Origin: Vibrio coralliilyticus ATCC BAA-450
GTDB taxonomy: Bacteria > Pseudomonadota > Gammaproteobacteria > Enterobacterales > Vibrionaceae
Direction of reading: 5' to 3'
DNA: 64,000 nucleotides
NCBI RefSeq assembly: GCF_000176135.1
Contig: NZ_ACZN01000014.1
Span: 310,001-374,000, forward strand
Position numbers and translations under genes: made by a program
Part shown: piece after piece, positions 8,406 to 16,828 of the stretch
Layout of the letters: each line of letters opens with the position of its first letter
Numbering within the stretch: position 1 is the first letter of the stretch
The notes under the pieces: generated by a model
The model's database searches: none
Seen by the model: only the letters and a program-made list of their open reading frames with translations
Told to the model about the DNA's origin: nothing

Positions 8406-8563
8406 TGTTGGCGAAAACATCATTTTTATGTTCTCGAAAACAGTCGATCCAAGCCAAACTTTGACCTTATTTACCCGTCATAAGATCACATTTTATCGCT
8501 ACTTCGCTACGTGATCGCCGAATTCAACGAGATATTGAGTTCAAGAAAATGTTTACGAAAACA
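8406..8563. promoter_or_regulatory. Three LacI-type operators between repressor and alpha-galactosidase
   Basis: Three copies of the 14-bp motif TGTTNNCGAAAACA: TGTTGGCGAAAACA (8406-8419), TGTTCTCGAAAACA (8429-8442) and TGTTTACGAAAACA (8550-8563). Each has the central CG typical of LacI/GalR-family operators and one perfect half-site, CGAAAACA. The first two are one helical turn plus a few bases apart near the repressor gene. The third lies just before the enzyme's start. This layout allows looping. Confidence 0.75.
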
Positions 8564-8579
8564 ATTATTGAGAATGGAT

Positions 8580-10682
8580 ATGATTAAGTTGATACATTTA
8601 CAAAGTAAACACCACAGTGTGATCATTAAAACCGATCGCGTGCCGGAAATTCTCCACTGGGGCGCGAAGATTGCTCACATTGACGAAGACCTGCTGCTCT
8701 CCACAGAGCGGCCGATCTCTCAAGCCCGTCTGGATGTGGACGTGCCACTGTCACTGTGCCCCGAATTGGGCAGTGGTCACTTTAACGCGCCTGGGATTGA
8801 AGGCCACCGCCACGGCTTTGATTGGGCGCCCGTGTTCCATTGTATTGCCACGGATGAACAAGCTGGCGGCGTCACCTTTAGATTGGTCGATGAGACCGCA
8901 GCACTTGAGCTCATTATTGAACTCAGGTTGAACCCAGAAACCGATGTCCTACAAAAGCGCGTGTCGGTCACCAACCTTGGAGAGAGTCAATACTGCCTCA
9001 GTAAGCTCTCTGCCACCTTGCCCCTGCCCAACCATGCGAACGAGTTAATGACTTTCCATGGCCGTTGGTGTCACGAATTCCACACGCAACGTCAACGCTT
9101 TGAACATGGTGGCTTCATGCAAGAAAACCGCCGGGGGCGAACCTCCCATGAAAATTTCCCAGGTGTCTTCGCCGGTACCCACGGCTTCAGTGAAGAACTC
9201 GGCCAAGTCTGGGGGTTCCATCTTGGTTGGAGTGGTAACCACCAAATGCGAGCCGATGTTCGCAGTGATGGGCGACGCTTTGTTCAAGCCGGTGAACTAC
9301 TGCTCGCGGGTGAGATCATCCTACAAAAAGGAGAGTCCTACCAAAGTCCTTGGTTGTACGGCTGCTACAGCCACCAAGGGTTAAACGGCATCACACAGCG
9401 TTTCCATCAGTTTGTCCGTGACAACATTGTGATGTTTCCCAACGATAAGCCGCGCCCCGTTCACTTAAACACTTGGGAAGGCATCTACTTTGATCATCAG
9501 CCTGAATACATCATGCAGATGGCGACGGAAGCCGCTGAGATGGGAGTGGAGCGCTTTATCATCGATGACGGTTGGTTTGTGGGTCGCAACGGTGAACGCT
9601 CAGCACTCGGAGATTGGTACTTAGACGAGGTGAAATACCCCAACGGTCTCGAACCCGTGATTGAACATGTCAACCAACACGGCATGGAGTTTGGCCTTTG
9701 GGTGGAACCAGAAATGGTGAGCCAAGACTCAAACCTGTATCGGCATCACCCTGATTGGGTACTCGGTCTGCAAGGCTATCATCAGCCATCGGGTCGCTGG
9801 CAATACGTATTGGATCTGCAAAATGACGACTGCTTTCGCTACCTTTTTGACCGACTGAATGCGCTGTTGACCCGCTTCAATATTACCTACTTAAAATGGG
9901 ATATGAATCGTGAGCTAGTCCAGCCAGGCCACCAGGGACGCGCGGCGGTCCATGGCCAAACCCACGCGCTGTATCGCCTGATTGATAGACTCCACCAAAC
10001 GCATCCAGCCGTTGAAATCGAATCATGCGCATCCGGAGGGGGCCGTATCGATTTTGAAATCCTCAAACGCACACAACGTTTCTGGGCATCCGACTGTAAT
10101 GACGCCCTTGAACGTCAATCGATTCAAAAAGGCATGAGCTACTTTTTTCCTCCCGAAGTGATGGGCGCTCACATTGGCCCCGCCGAGTGTCACTCTACGA
10201 ACCGTCGCCACAGCATCAACATGCGAGGGGTAACGGCACTTGGGGGACACATGGGGGTGGAGCTCGATCCAGTGAAAGAATCACGCGAGCAGAAAGCAAC
10301 CTTCTCTCACTACATTGCGCTTCATAAGCAGTATCGCCACCTATTGCACCATGGCCGAAGCTTCCGCATCGATCCTGCCGACCACAACCAAACGATCTAT
10401 GGGGTCACAAACGATGACGAAATGCTCATTACCGTGTGTCAGCTCACCATGCCTGAACATGCGTTACCTTCGCCACTTCGTATTCGCTGCGCGGACATCA
10501 ACGCCCAATACCGGGTGACGGTGGTGGACATGCCACAAACGAGCTTCCAACTGATGAAACAGCGCCCCAAGTGGCTGGATAAGACCCTGACACTCAGCGG
10601 GGATAACCTCAAAGAGATTGGCTTAACGTTACCGATCCTCGATCCAGAATCTGCGCTTATCGTCCATCTCAGAAAACAGTAG
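8580..10682 (+). CDS. Alpha-galactosidase, glycoside hydrolase family 36
   Basis: About 700 residues, the usual GH36 length. Motifs run in order: WGAKI near the N-terminus, NTWEGIYFD, FIIDDGWF, GLWVEPEMV, the nucleophile motif YLKWDMNRE (Asp in KWD), SCASGGGRID and the acid/base region FWASDCNDALERQ. It removes terminal alpha-1,6-galactose from melibiose, raffinose or similar sugars, with retention. There is no signal peptide, so it acts in the cytoplasm on imported sugar. The start is ATG at 8580 (GAG 7 bp upstream) or 8574; the longer open frame to 8511 runs through an operator. The symporter gene follows. Confidence 0.93.
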   Translation: MIKLIHLQSKHHSVIIKTDRVPEILHWGAKIAHIDEDLLLSTERPISQARLDVDVPLSLCPELGSGHFNAPGIEGHRHGFDWAPVFHCIATDEQAGGVTFRLVDETAALELIIELRLNPETDVLQKRVSVTNLGESQYCLSKLSATLPLPNHANELMTFHGRWCHEFHTQRQRFEHGGFMQENRRGRTSHENFPGVFAGTHGFSEELGQVWGFHLGWSGNHQMRADVRSDGRRFVQAGELLLAGEIILQKGESYQSPWLYGCYSHQGLNGITQRFHQFVRDNIVMFPNDKPRPVHLNTWEGIYFDHQPEYIMQMATEAAEMGVERFIIDDGWFVGRNGERSALGDWYLDEVKYPNGLEPVIEHVNQHGMEFGLWVEPEMVSQDSNLYRHHPDWVLGLQGYHQPSGRWQYVLDLQNDDCFRYLFDRLNALLTRFNITYLKWDMNRELVQPGHQGRAAVHGQTHALYRLIDRLHQTHPAVEIESCASGGGRIDFEILKRTQRFWASDCNDALERQSIQKGMSYFFPPEVMGAHIGPAECHSTNRRHSINMRGVTALGGHMGVELDPVKESREQKATFSHYIALHKQYRHLLHHGRSFRIDPADHNQTIYGVTNDDEMLITVCQLTMPEHALPSPLRIRCADINAQYRVTVVDMPQTSFQLMKQRPKWLDKTLTLSGDNLKEIGLTLPILDPESALIVHLRKQ

Positions 10683-10705
10683 GGCGGAGGGTAAGCCATA
10701 TCACA

Positions 10706-10742
10706 GCACCCGTAAGGGCCCATCTGGCGCCCTCACTGGTGC
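10706..10742 (+). promoter_or_regulatory. Intercistronic hairpin
   Basis: The arms 10706-10719 and 10729-10742 are complementary at 12 of 14 positions, with a 9-base loop. It lies between the enzyme and symporter genes, with no T-run after it. It is probably an mRNA-stabilising or partial-attenuation structure setting the enzyme/transporter ratio. Confidence 0.5.
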
Positions 10743-10794
10743 CATCCAACAATGACGAACAAAAATTGATTGATAACATGAAAGGACAAGAACA

Positions 10795-12564
10795 ATGCCA
10801 ATAACTATCCTACTGTCATTCTTCTTCTTTACCGGGTTCGTGGTGTATTTCACCTGGGCTCGCGTGAAAGATCAGAACAATGACTCCAAAGAGGGTTTCT
10901 TCCTCGGTGGCCGAAGCTTGACGGGTGGCCTCATCGCGAGCTCGCTCATCCTCACCAACCTGTCTGCAACCAGCTTTGTGGGAATGAGCGCACTGTCGTT
11001 CAAAGGCAACATGTCGGTGATGGGCTATGAAGTCGCCTCGGGCATCACGCTGATCATGATCGCGCTATTTTTGGTGCCGCGATACCTCAAGCAAGGTATC
11101 ACCACCATTCCTGATTTCTTAGAGTCTCGCTATGACCTATCGGTAAAGCAGTTTGTGACCGTACTCTTCCTATTGAGCTACATTGTTAATCTACTGCCCA
11201 ACACACTGTACGCTGGCGCGATGGTGATTGGAGGGATCTTCGATATTGAAACCATGCTGGGGATCAGTCGGTTTCAAGCCATCCTACTCATCGCCGCCGT
11301 GATCGGCTTTCTTGGGTTGTTCTATGCCATTTACGGAGGACTAAAGGCGGTCGTGATCGCGGATACGCTCAATGGCGTAGGGTTGATTGTCGGGGGACTG
11401 ATGATCCCGATCTTTGGTCTAATTGCGTTAGGGGATGGCAGCTTCACAGAGGGCATGCACATCATCTCGACCAACGCGACGAACAAGCTTCAAGCCGTCG
11501 GTGCCGCCGACGATCCCAATGTGCCCTTCTCGACCATGTTCACTGGCTTACTCTTGGTCAATTTGTACTACTGGGGCACTGATCAAGCCATTATCCAACG
11601 CGCATTGGGAGCGAAAAACCTTAAAGAAGGGCAGAAAGGCGTCATTCTCGCGGGCGCCATCAAAGTGTTAACGCCGCTGTTCCTCATCATTCCCGGCATC
11701 ATCGCTTATCATATGTTTGGCACCGTCGACGCGACAGGTCAACGCTATGAGGCGGATACCATGTACACCCGTTTAGTGAACGAAGTCCTACCCCAACCAC
11801 TGGTCGGTTTCTTTTTAGCCGCCATGTTTGGCGCTATTTTGTCCACGTTTAACGGCGTACTGAACTCATCCACAACCCTCTTTACGCTCAATGTTTACAA
11901 GCCGCTTTTTGATAAAGAGAGTCGGCTCTCGGACGAGCAACTGGTCAACAAAGGACGCGTGTTTGGTCTGTTCATTGCCCTGCTCTCTGTGGGCATAGCG
12001 CCGTTCATTATGTTCGCGCCAAATGGTCTGTTCGATTTGTTGCAACGCTTAGCCGGTCTGTTCAGTGTCCCTATCTTTACCATTGTATTGATGGGTTACG
12101 TGACAAAGCGCGTTCCAGCGCTCGCCGCGAAAATCTCCCTTACCGTCTTCGTCACCGCTTACGGGCTTGTCCAGTTCACCCCAACATCACTCCACGCGGC
12201 CTTAGGCCCACTTCAACCCTTGGCCGAACTGCACTTTTTCCATCAGTTAGCCGTCCTGTTTGTCGTGTGTTGCCTCATCATGTTGGCAATCGGTCAGGTT
12301 CGTCCTCGCGACAGCGACTACGTCCTTCCCGTAAACCAAGCCATGGACATCACACCATGGGCGTTCCGTTTTGAAGCGTCGGCCGTCATCCTTTACATGG
12401 TTCTAGGCGCATACATTACGTTCTCTGATCTTGGGCTCGTGTCGGGAGACACGTCATTTATGGTGACTTACGCCCTCTGTGGCCTTGTGCTCCTCTTCGG
12501 TATCGTTGCCCGCATCAGAAAGAAGCTAAGCCGCTCAGAAAAAGCGAGTGTTCAACGAGCGTAG
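10795..12564 (+). CDS. Sodium/solute symporter (SSS family), likely Na+/galactoside
   Basis: A 589-residue inner-membrane protein with many hydrophobic segments. LTNLSATSFVGMSA, GITTIPDFLESRYD and YAIYGGLKAVVIADTLNGVG are signature stretches of the SSS family and resemble the Vibrio sodium/galactose transporter vSGLT. It directly follows alpha-galactosidase under the same operators, so it probably imports galactose, melibiose or a related alpha-galactoside with Na+. The C-terminus extends beyond the core fold by one or two membrane helices. Confidence 0.88.
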   Translation: MPITILLSFFFFTGFVVYFTWARVKDQNNDSKEGFFLGGRSLTGGLIASSLILTNLSATSFVGMSALSFKGNMSVMGYEVASGITLIMIALFLVPRYLKQGITTIPDFLESRYDLSVKQFVTVLFLLSYIVNLLPNTLYAGAMVIGGIFDIETMLGISRFQAILLIAAVIGFLGLFYAIYGGLKAVVIADTLNGVGLIVGGLMIPIFGLIALGDGSFTEGMHIISTNATNKLQAVGAADDPNVPFSTMFTGLLLVNLYYWGTDQAIIQRALGAKNLKEGQKGVILAGAIKVLTPLFLIIPGIIAYHMFGTVDATGQRYEADTMYTRLVNEVLPQPLVGFFLAAMFGAILSTFNGVLNSSTTLFTLNVYKPLFDKESRLSDEQLVNKGRVFGLFIALLSVGIAPFIMFAPNGLFDLLQRLAGLFSVPIFTIVLMGYVTKRVPALAAKISLTVFVTAYGLVQFTPTSLHAALGPLQPLAELHFFHQLAVLFVVCCLIMLAIGQVRPRDSDYVLPVNQAMDITPWAFRFEASAVILYMVLGAYITFSDLGLVSGDTSFMVTYALCGLVLLFGIVARIRKKLSRSEKASVQRA

Positions 12565-12613
12565 AGCGACGAACAACACGTTCACAAACGGTGTTCATCG
12601 CACTATCAACACG

Positions 12614-12641
12614 TAAGTTCTCCTAATGAAAGGAGAACTTA
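12614..12641. terminator. Hairpin between convergent genes
   Basis: A perfect 11-bp inverted repeat (TAAGTTCTCCT and AGGAGAACTTA) with a 6-base loop, between the end of the symporter gene and the convergent HDOD gene. There is no strong T-run, so it may act as a weak terminator for both sides. Confidence 0.55.
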
Positions 12642-12650
12642 ACGTCCACT

Positions 12651-13703
12651 CTAGCTTGGTGTTGACGCCTGATGTTTGCTCATCATGTCCAGCGCCTGTT
12701 GCCGTGCATTGGGCGTGCTCAAATGGTGGTCGTTCTCTTGGTTTAGCATGTCAACATTGACGGCACTACTTGCCAGTAAACACTGCATTTCACTGAGATA
12801 GTTCGCCTCATAAATCGCCACCCCAAGCGGTGTCCTCTTCAGCTGTCGAGACACTTGATACGCCAGGGCCACCTGCACCGTGTCCGGCAATTGCCAGTAA
12901 TGTGCCACCGTGAAGGTCAATCGCGCCTCATACCCATGCACCAGCTTTTTAAATGCACTGGAATTGGGACTGGCCTCCGGATCGACATGCCGGAACGCTT
13001 CAATCATGATCTGAAACGTCAGCATCCGCCCCAAATTGCGTATCAACCCCACAAAGTATGCCGTCGCACTCTCTTGCTCCAGCTCAGTGCCTTTGACCAA
13101 GGCTTTGGAGAAATCCGCCGTCTGAACGCTGTGCGTCCAGATATTTTGGCCAAATTGTCGCCAGTAGACATTGAATGAAGGAGTCATCTGACGCACATAC
13201 GACTCAATGACCCCTTCTATCAATCCCTGCGATCCGATGTTCATGAAGGCCGCCCTCAGATCGGTGATCGACCGTTCACTGCGCTTATAGCGAGGACTGT
13301 TGGCCAACTTGATCACATCCGCGGCCATACTGGGCTCCGACTCGATGACCTCGATGAGCGCGTCAACATGAAATTCCTCATTCTCAAGCTCTGCGATCAA
13401 CGTCGACACCGACGCCGGCATGATGGGCAATTCGTTCAACATGACTTGAGGTGAGAGCAACACACGTTCGAGCTGTCCTGCCACATGTTCACTAAACGGA
13501 TCCGTCTCTGTGAGAAGAGATGAATCGCCAAACAAGTGGTCAAGAAACGCCACATCATGGGGGCTCATCACCACCCCATCCAGAAGAGAAACTCTGCCTT
13601 TTTCCTTGTGTGATGGCGCAGGCTTGTCTTCGCCCACCGCAGGGACAACGCTTTCAAGATCAGACGAAGTGTGGAACAAGGCATCGAGGACTTTTTTAAA
13701 CAT
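12651..13703 (-). CDS. HDOD-domain signalling protein
   Basis: A 350-residue protein. The HDOD core starts near residue 94 (LPIMPASVSTLIAELEN) and continues through IEVIESEPSMAADVIKLANSPRY and ITDLRAAFMNIGSQGLIE. HDOD domains resemble HD phosphohydrolases but usually lack metal ligands, and act in stress, competence and motility signalling. The first 80 residues are low-complexity and unassigned. A second HDOD protein, fused to EAL, lies at 45.8 kb. Confidence 0.85.
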   Translation of the reverse strand: MFKKVLDALFHTSSDLESVVPAVGEDKPAPSHKEKGRVSLLDGVVMSPHDVAFLDHLFGDSSLLTETDPFSEHVAGQLERVLLSPQVMLNELPIMPASVSTLIAELENEEFHVDALIEVIESEPSMAADVIKLANSPRYKRSERSITDLRAAFMNIGSQGLIEGVIESYVRQMTPSFNVYWRQFGQNIWTHSVQTADFSKALVKGTELEQESATAYFVGLIRNLGRMLTFQIMIEAFRHVDPEASPNSSAFKKLVHGYEARLTFTVAHYWQLPDTVQVALAYQVSRQLKRTPLGVAIYEANYLSEMQCLLASSAVNVDMLNQENDHHLSTPNARQQALDMMSKHQASTPS

Positions 13704-14168
13704 GAGATCTTCACCGTATGAGCGTCACTATGAATGTGAGCCAGCCAGTTCATAAGATGACGTTCAACGCAGACAAACCCTTGCACCATTTCTGTTGCAG
13801 AAACACAAGAGAATGACGCCGCGATCTTGTCGCATTCAACGAATGTCACTCTTTACTTAGCCAACACCATAATATTAGATGACATTTTTAACACTAACCA
13901 TCAAGTTTCAATGATGTATCTTCATTAACATCCCCTTCGCTAATGCTCCTCGTTGTGAGCACCACCGCGCACCGCACTGAGACTCAGGCCTACGACACAA
14001 TCGCGCGACCCGCACGGGGCCCTGCGCTTCGCTCACCATGGATTTAACAACATCGGCATGCGCCCTACCTTAAGAGGCGATAAGGCTTGTCGTGAATGCG
14101 AAGCGCCCGGTTGCGTCACCGTGCACAATAAGGAACAATGAAGGCATGTGACCTTTAGGGAGGAAATC
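13704..14168. other. Non-coding stretch upstream of two genes
   Basis: About 465 bases between the divergent HDOD and LysE genes must hold both promoters. It is AT-rich near 13860-13940. No operator repeat or RNA structure is recognised, and the open frames overlapping it lack ribosome-binding sites. Confidence 0.4.
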
Positions 14169-14795
14169 ATGAGTGTCGAGATCTGGCTGTCCTTTGTCGC
14201 GGCGTCATTTGCGTTGTGCTTGACCCCCGGGCCAACCACCTTGCTGGTCGTAGGCCAAAGCATGGCGTATGGCAAACGCTCCGTCTTACCCACCATCCTC
14301 GGCGTCCTGTCCGGCGATCTGATTGCACTGTCGTTCTCTCTCATCGGTATCGGGGCAATTCTGGCTACCTCGGCCGCCGTGTTTACGCTCATGAAATGGG
14401 CAGGCGCGCTGTATCTCATCTACCTTGGCATCAAAGCTTGGCGTCGACCTGTGACAGAGACGGACGATGACACTGACATTCCCACCGTCGGCAACCCATG
14501 GCGAGTATACAAAGATTCCCTAATCGTCACAGCACTCAACCCCAAAGGCTTGGTGTTTTTTATGGCCTTTTTGCCACTCTTTATTACGCCCAACGCCGAC
14601 AACCTGCTGGAACAAATGGCGATCCTGATCGCCACCTTCATCGGGGCATCTTTGTGCAGTGTGAGTGTGTACGCGTCTTTTGCCGGATGGATGAAAGGAC
14701 GCCTTTCCTCCCCAACGATGAAAGCGCGCTTCAACAAAGCCAGCGGCGGGCTCTTAGTCGGGGCCGGGATCATGACCTCAGCCTTGGACCGATGA
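14169..14795 (+). CDS. LysE/RhtB-family amino-acid exporter
   Basis: A 208-residue inner-membrane protein with about six hydrophobic segments. The family signature LTPGPTTLLVVGQS occurs near residue 16, followed by GVLSGDLI and GALYLIYLGIKAW. Members export amino acids such as threonine, homoserine, leucine or lysine; the substrate cannot be read from sequence. The ATG at 14169 has AGGGAGGAAATC just upstream, much better than the earlier in-frame ATG at 14148. Confidence 0.88.
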   Translation: MSVEIWLSFVAASFALCLTPGPTTLLVVGQSMAYGKRSVLPTILGVLSGDLIALSFSLIGIGAILATSAAVFTLMKWAGALYLIYLGIKAWRRPVTETDDDTDIPTVGNPWRVYKDSLIVTALNPKGLVFFMAFLPLFITPNADNLLEQMAILIATFIGASLCSVSVYASFAGWMKGRLSSPTMKARFNKASGGLLVGAGIMTSALDR

Positions 14796-15004
14796 TCGGG
14801 CAGCGGCAAGCCAGACGCGCCACAACCGATCCAACACCTAAGACTCACGTTATCGACTATACTTGGGACTTAACTCGTGATGAAGAAGGGATAAGGGCTT
14901 GCTGAAACCACTGCGAAACGCGTCTCGGCTTTGCCCCACTAAGGCTCCAACGTCAAGTGATCGATTCCCTGATATCACTATCACCAACCCAAGGCGAAAA
15001 CCCT

Positions 15005-15433
15005 ATGGACAAATCTCACTCTGCGCTTATTAAAGATGCTGGTCTTAGGGTGACCCTGCCTCGGCTGAAAGTCCTGGAATTACTTCAGTCCCCTAATACC
15101 AAGCATGTGGCCGCTGAAGACATTTATAAAAGGCTGACCGATTTCGGCGAGGATGTTGGACTGGCCACCATTTATCACATCCTCAGCCAGTTCCACGATG
15201 CTGGCATCGTGTCTCGCCACCACGTTGACAACGGCAAATCGGTATTTGAATTGTCTCACGTCGAGCACCATGATCACCTAATTTGCTTAACCTGTGGCAA
15301 AGTCATTGAATTTCTCGACCCCATCATTGAAGACAGGCAACACGCCATTGCGCGGCAGCACAACATCACGCTCACCAACCACAGCCTGTCTCTGTATGGC
15401 CACTGCCAGAGCCCCCTCTGTAATAAGTCATGA
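15005..15433 (+). CDS. Fur-family regulator, probable second Fur paralogue
   Basis: 142 residues, close in size and sequence to Vibrio Fur. The winged helix has GLRVTLPRLKVLELLQ and GLATIYHILSQF. The metal/dimer part has HHDHLICLTCGKVIEF and a C-terminal GHCQSPLC. In Fur the recognition helix reads ATVYRVL with a DNA-contacting Arg; here that Arg is His (ATIYHIL), so the DNA preference may differ. The Cys pair and His cluster for zinc/iron binding are kept. ATG at 15005 is favoured (AAGGCG upstream). It stands alone, with no transporter gene next to it. Confidence 0.85.
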   Translation: MDKSHSALIKDAGLRVTLPRLKVLELLQSPNTKHVAAEDIYKRLTDFGEDVGLATIYHILSQFHDAGIVSRHHVDNGKSVFELSHVEHHDHLICLTCGKVIEFLDPIIEDRQHAIARQHNITLTNHSLSLYGHCQSPLCNKS

Positions 15434-15454
15434 ACGCGGAGCAAGCATCGCGCC

Positions 15455-15760
15455 TCACCGACGCTGGGCATATTGATGACACAAGTCGTCCACCAATCTG
15501 GAAATGACGCCAGGGGTGTCAATCTCACACACCGCAGTAACAAGACGCTGATGCCCCACATCCAGACCGAGTATCTGGACCCTCTCCAGCACAGAGGCTT
15601 CGCATAGGGCCGACGCGGGCAACAGACGGATCCACAAATACCGACCACACGCTTCCAATAGGATCGCGTTCACCGTCTTTTGTTGGCGAGCCCTATCTAC
15701 CCACGTGACCAAGAAGTCAATATTGATGGCTCGAACTAACGAAACCCTCCGCATCCCCAT
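15455..15760 (-). CDS. Hypothetical protein co-transcribed with BLUF gene
   Basis: A 101-residue unknown protein. The ATG lies 3 bp after the stop of the BLUF gene, with AGGGGA about 8 bp upstream inside the BLUF 3' end, so the two are translationally linked. There is no membrane segment. It could be an output partner for the photoreceptor, but no family is recognised. Confidence 0.55.
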   Translation of the reverse strand: MGMRRVSLVRAINIDFLVTWVDRARQQKTVNAILLEACGRYLWIRLLPASALCEASVLERVQILGLDVGHQRLVTAVCEIDTPGVISRLVDDLCHQYAQRR

Positions 15761-15763
15761 TCG

Positions 15764-16243
15764 TTATTCCCCTAGTCCCAAACGTGTGGTGCTAAGAACA
15801 TGCCGCTCTCGTAAGCGTTCACAATGTGCCGTTGGGAGGCAGTGCTTGAACGCCTCAAACACCTGCAAGGCCTCAGCCAATGACAAACTGCGAGGATCAA
15901 AGACCTCTCCCCCACAGAACTGCTGGTGCAGCGCCGCCAGCGACTCAGACTCAGGAACATAGGCCATGGTCCAGTCGCCAAACGCCCTCTCTCTGACCAC
16001 CGACAGGTCAATCAGTCGAAGAGCGGCATGGCGAGGGTCGACCATGATCCGCTCATACGTGTCTTCAACTTGTGCCATCTCTCCTTCTAGATACTGAAAG
16101 AAATAGCGATTCGAGTAATGCAAAACCCCACTCACGTGATTGCGCTCATTATGCGTTCTGGCGCTGGCCAAAATGCGGTCAATTTCGTCGATATTACATT
16201 CTGTTGACATGGTACTGGCGTATATCAGTCTTGATAGCGGCAT
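15764..16243 (-). CDS. BLUF-domain blue-light photoreceptor
   Basis: About 159 residues. The BLUF fold, which binds FAD, is recognisable: Tyr in SRLIYAS near the N-terminus, Asn in the HNERNHVSGVL region, Gln in FFQYLEG and Trp in FGDWTMAY. Tyr, Gln and Trp are the residues that rearrange hydrogen bonds on blue-light excitation. There is no attached output domain, so it is a short BLUF protein acting through a partner. Start: ATG at 16243 (AAGGA 10 bp upstream) or TTG at 16249. Confidence 0.88.
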   Translation of the reverse strand: MPLSRLIYASTMSTECNIDEIDRILASARTHNERNHVSGVLHYSNRYFFQYLEGEMAQVEDTYERIMVDPRHAALRLIDLSVVRERAFGDWTMAYVPESESLAALHQQFCGGEVFDPRSLSLAEALQVFEAFKHCLPTAHCERLRERHVLSTTRLGLGE

Positions 16244-16455
16244 AGTCAATGTGTCCTTATCTGATCAGATAATCATTCACCCTCGATCTGCATATGCAAC
16301 AATGCACACTTGAGAGTCTAGTCAAAAAATCTCACTGTGAAAAATATCGTCACACACCTCATTGGCCGTCTCACTTTCAAGAACGCCCTCAATTCTGACC
16401 ACCTAGTACTTCTGTATCACTACACTGATCATGTGAACGGGCTAGGAGTATGCGT

Positions 16456-16758
16456 ATGATCGCGGTGTTAGAACTACTGATGTTTCTCATCCCTTGGTTG
16501 GTTTACTCCGGGGTTCAGTTACAAAGGCTCCCCCCTCCACTGGCCTGTGCGATTATCCTGCCCAGTTTTCTCGTATTTGTGTCTGGCTTGATTGCTGGCT
16601 GGTTGTGCGCACTGGGCGTGGTCAAGCTTGACTGGCCTTCACCGTCATTGTTTGTGGGCAACGCCTGGTGGCACCTTGCCACCGGACCTGTGGCCTTCGT
16701 GCTCTACGTGTTGGTCATGTCTGAAATCTGCCGGCGCAAGCACTCGGTCGGCCCATAA
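16456..16758 (+). CDS. Small hypothetical membrane protein
   Basis: A 100-residue protein with three hydrophobic segments (IAVLELLMFLIPWLVYSG; CAIILPSFLVFVSGLIAGWL; a C-terminal VAFVLYVLVMS). GGAG at 16445-16448 suits the ATG at 16456 better than the one at 16450. It converges on the large toxin gene. No family recognised. Confidence 0.6.
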   Translation: MIAVLELLMFLIPWLVYSGVQLQRLPPPLACAIILPSFLVFVSGLIAGWLCALGVVKLDWPSPSLFVGNAWWHLATGPVAFVLYVLVMSEICRRKHSVGP

Positions 16759-16792
16759 AAAAATGGGCCGCAACCCGCAGGTTGAAGCCCAT
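16757..16792 (-). terminator. Intrinsic terminator of the large toxin gene
   Basis: On the minus strand, a hairpin (ATGGGC/GCCCAT outer stem, CAACC/GGTTG inner stem; 16763-16792) is followed by seven T residues. It lies 37 bp after the toxin stop codon. Confidence 0.75.
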
Positions 16793-16828
16793 CGTATCAC
16801 CACCTCAGCGCGGTAAGGTGGGAAAGCC

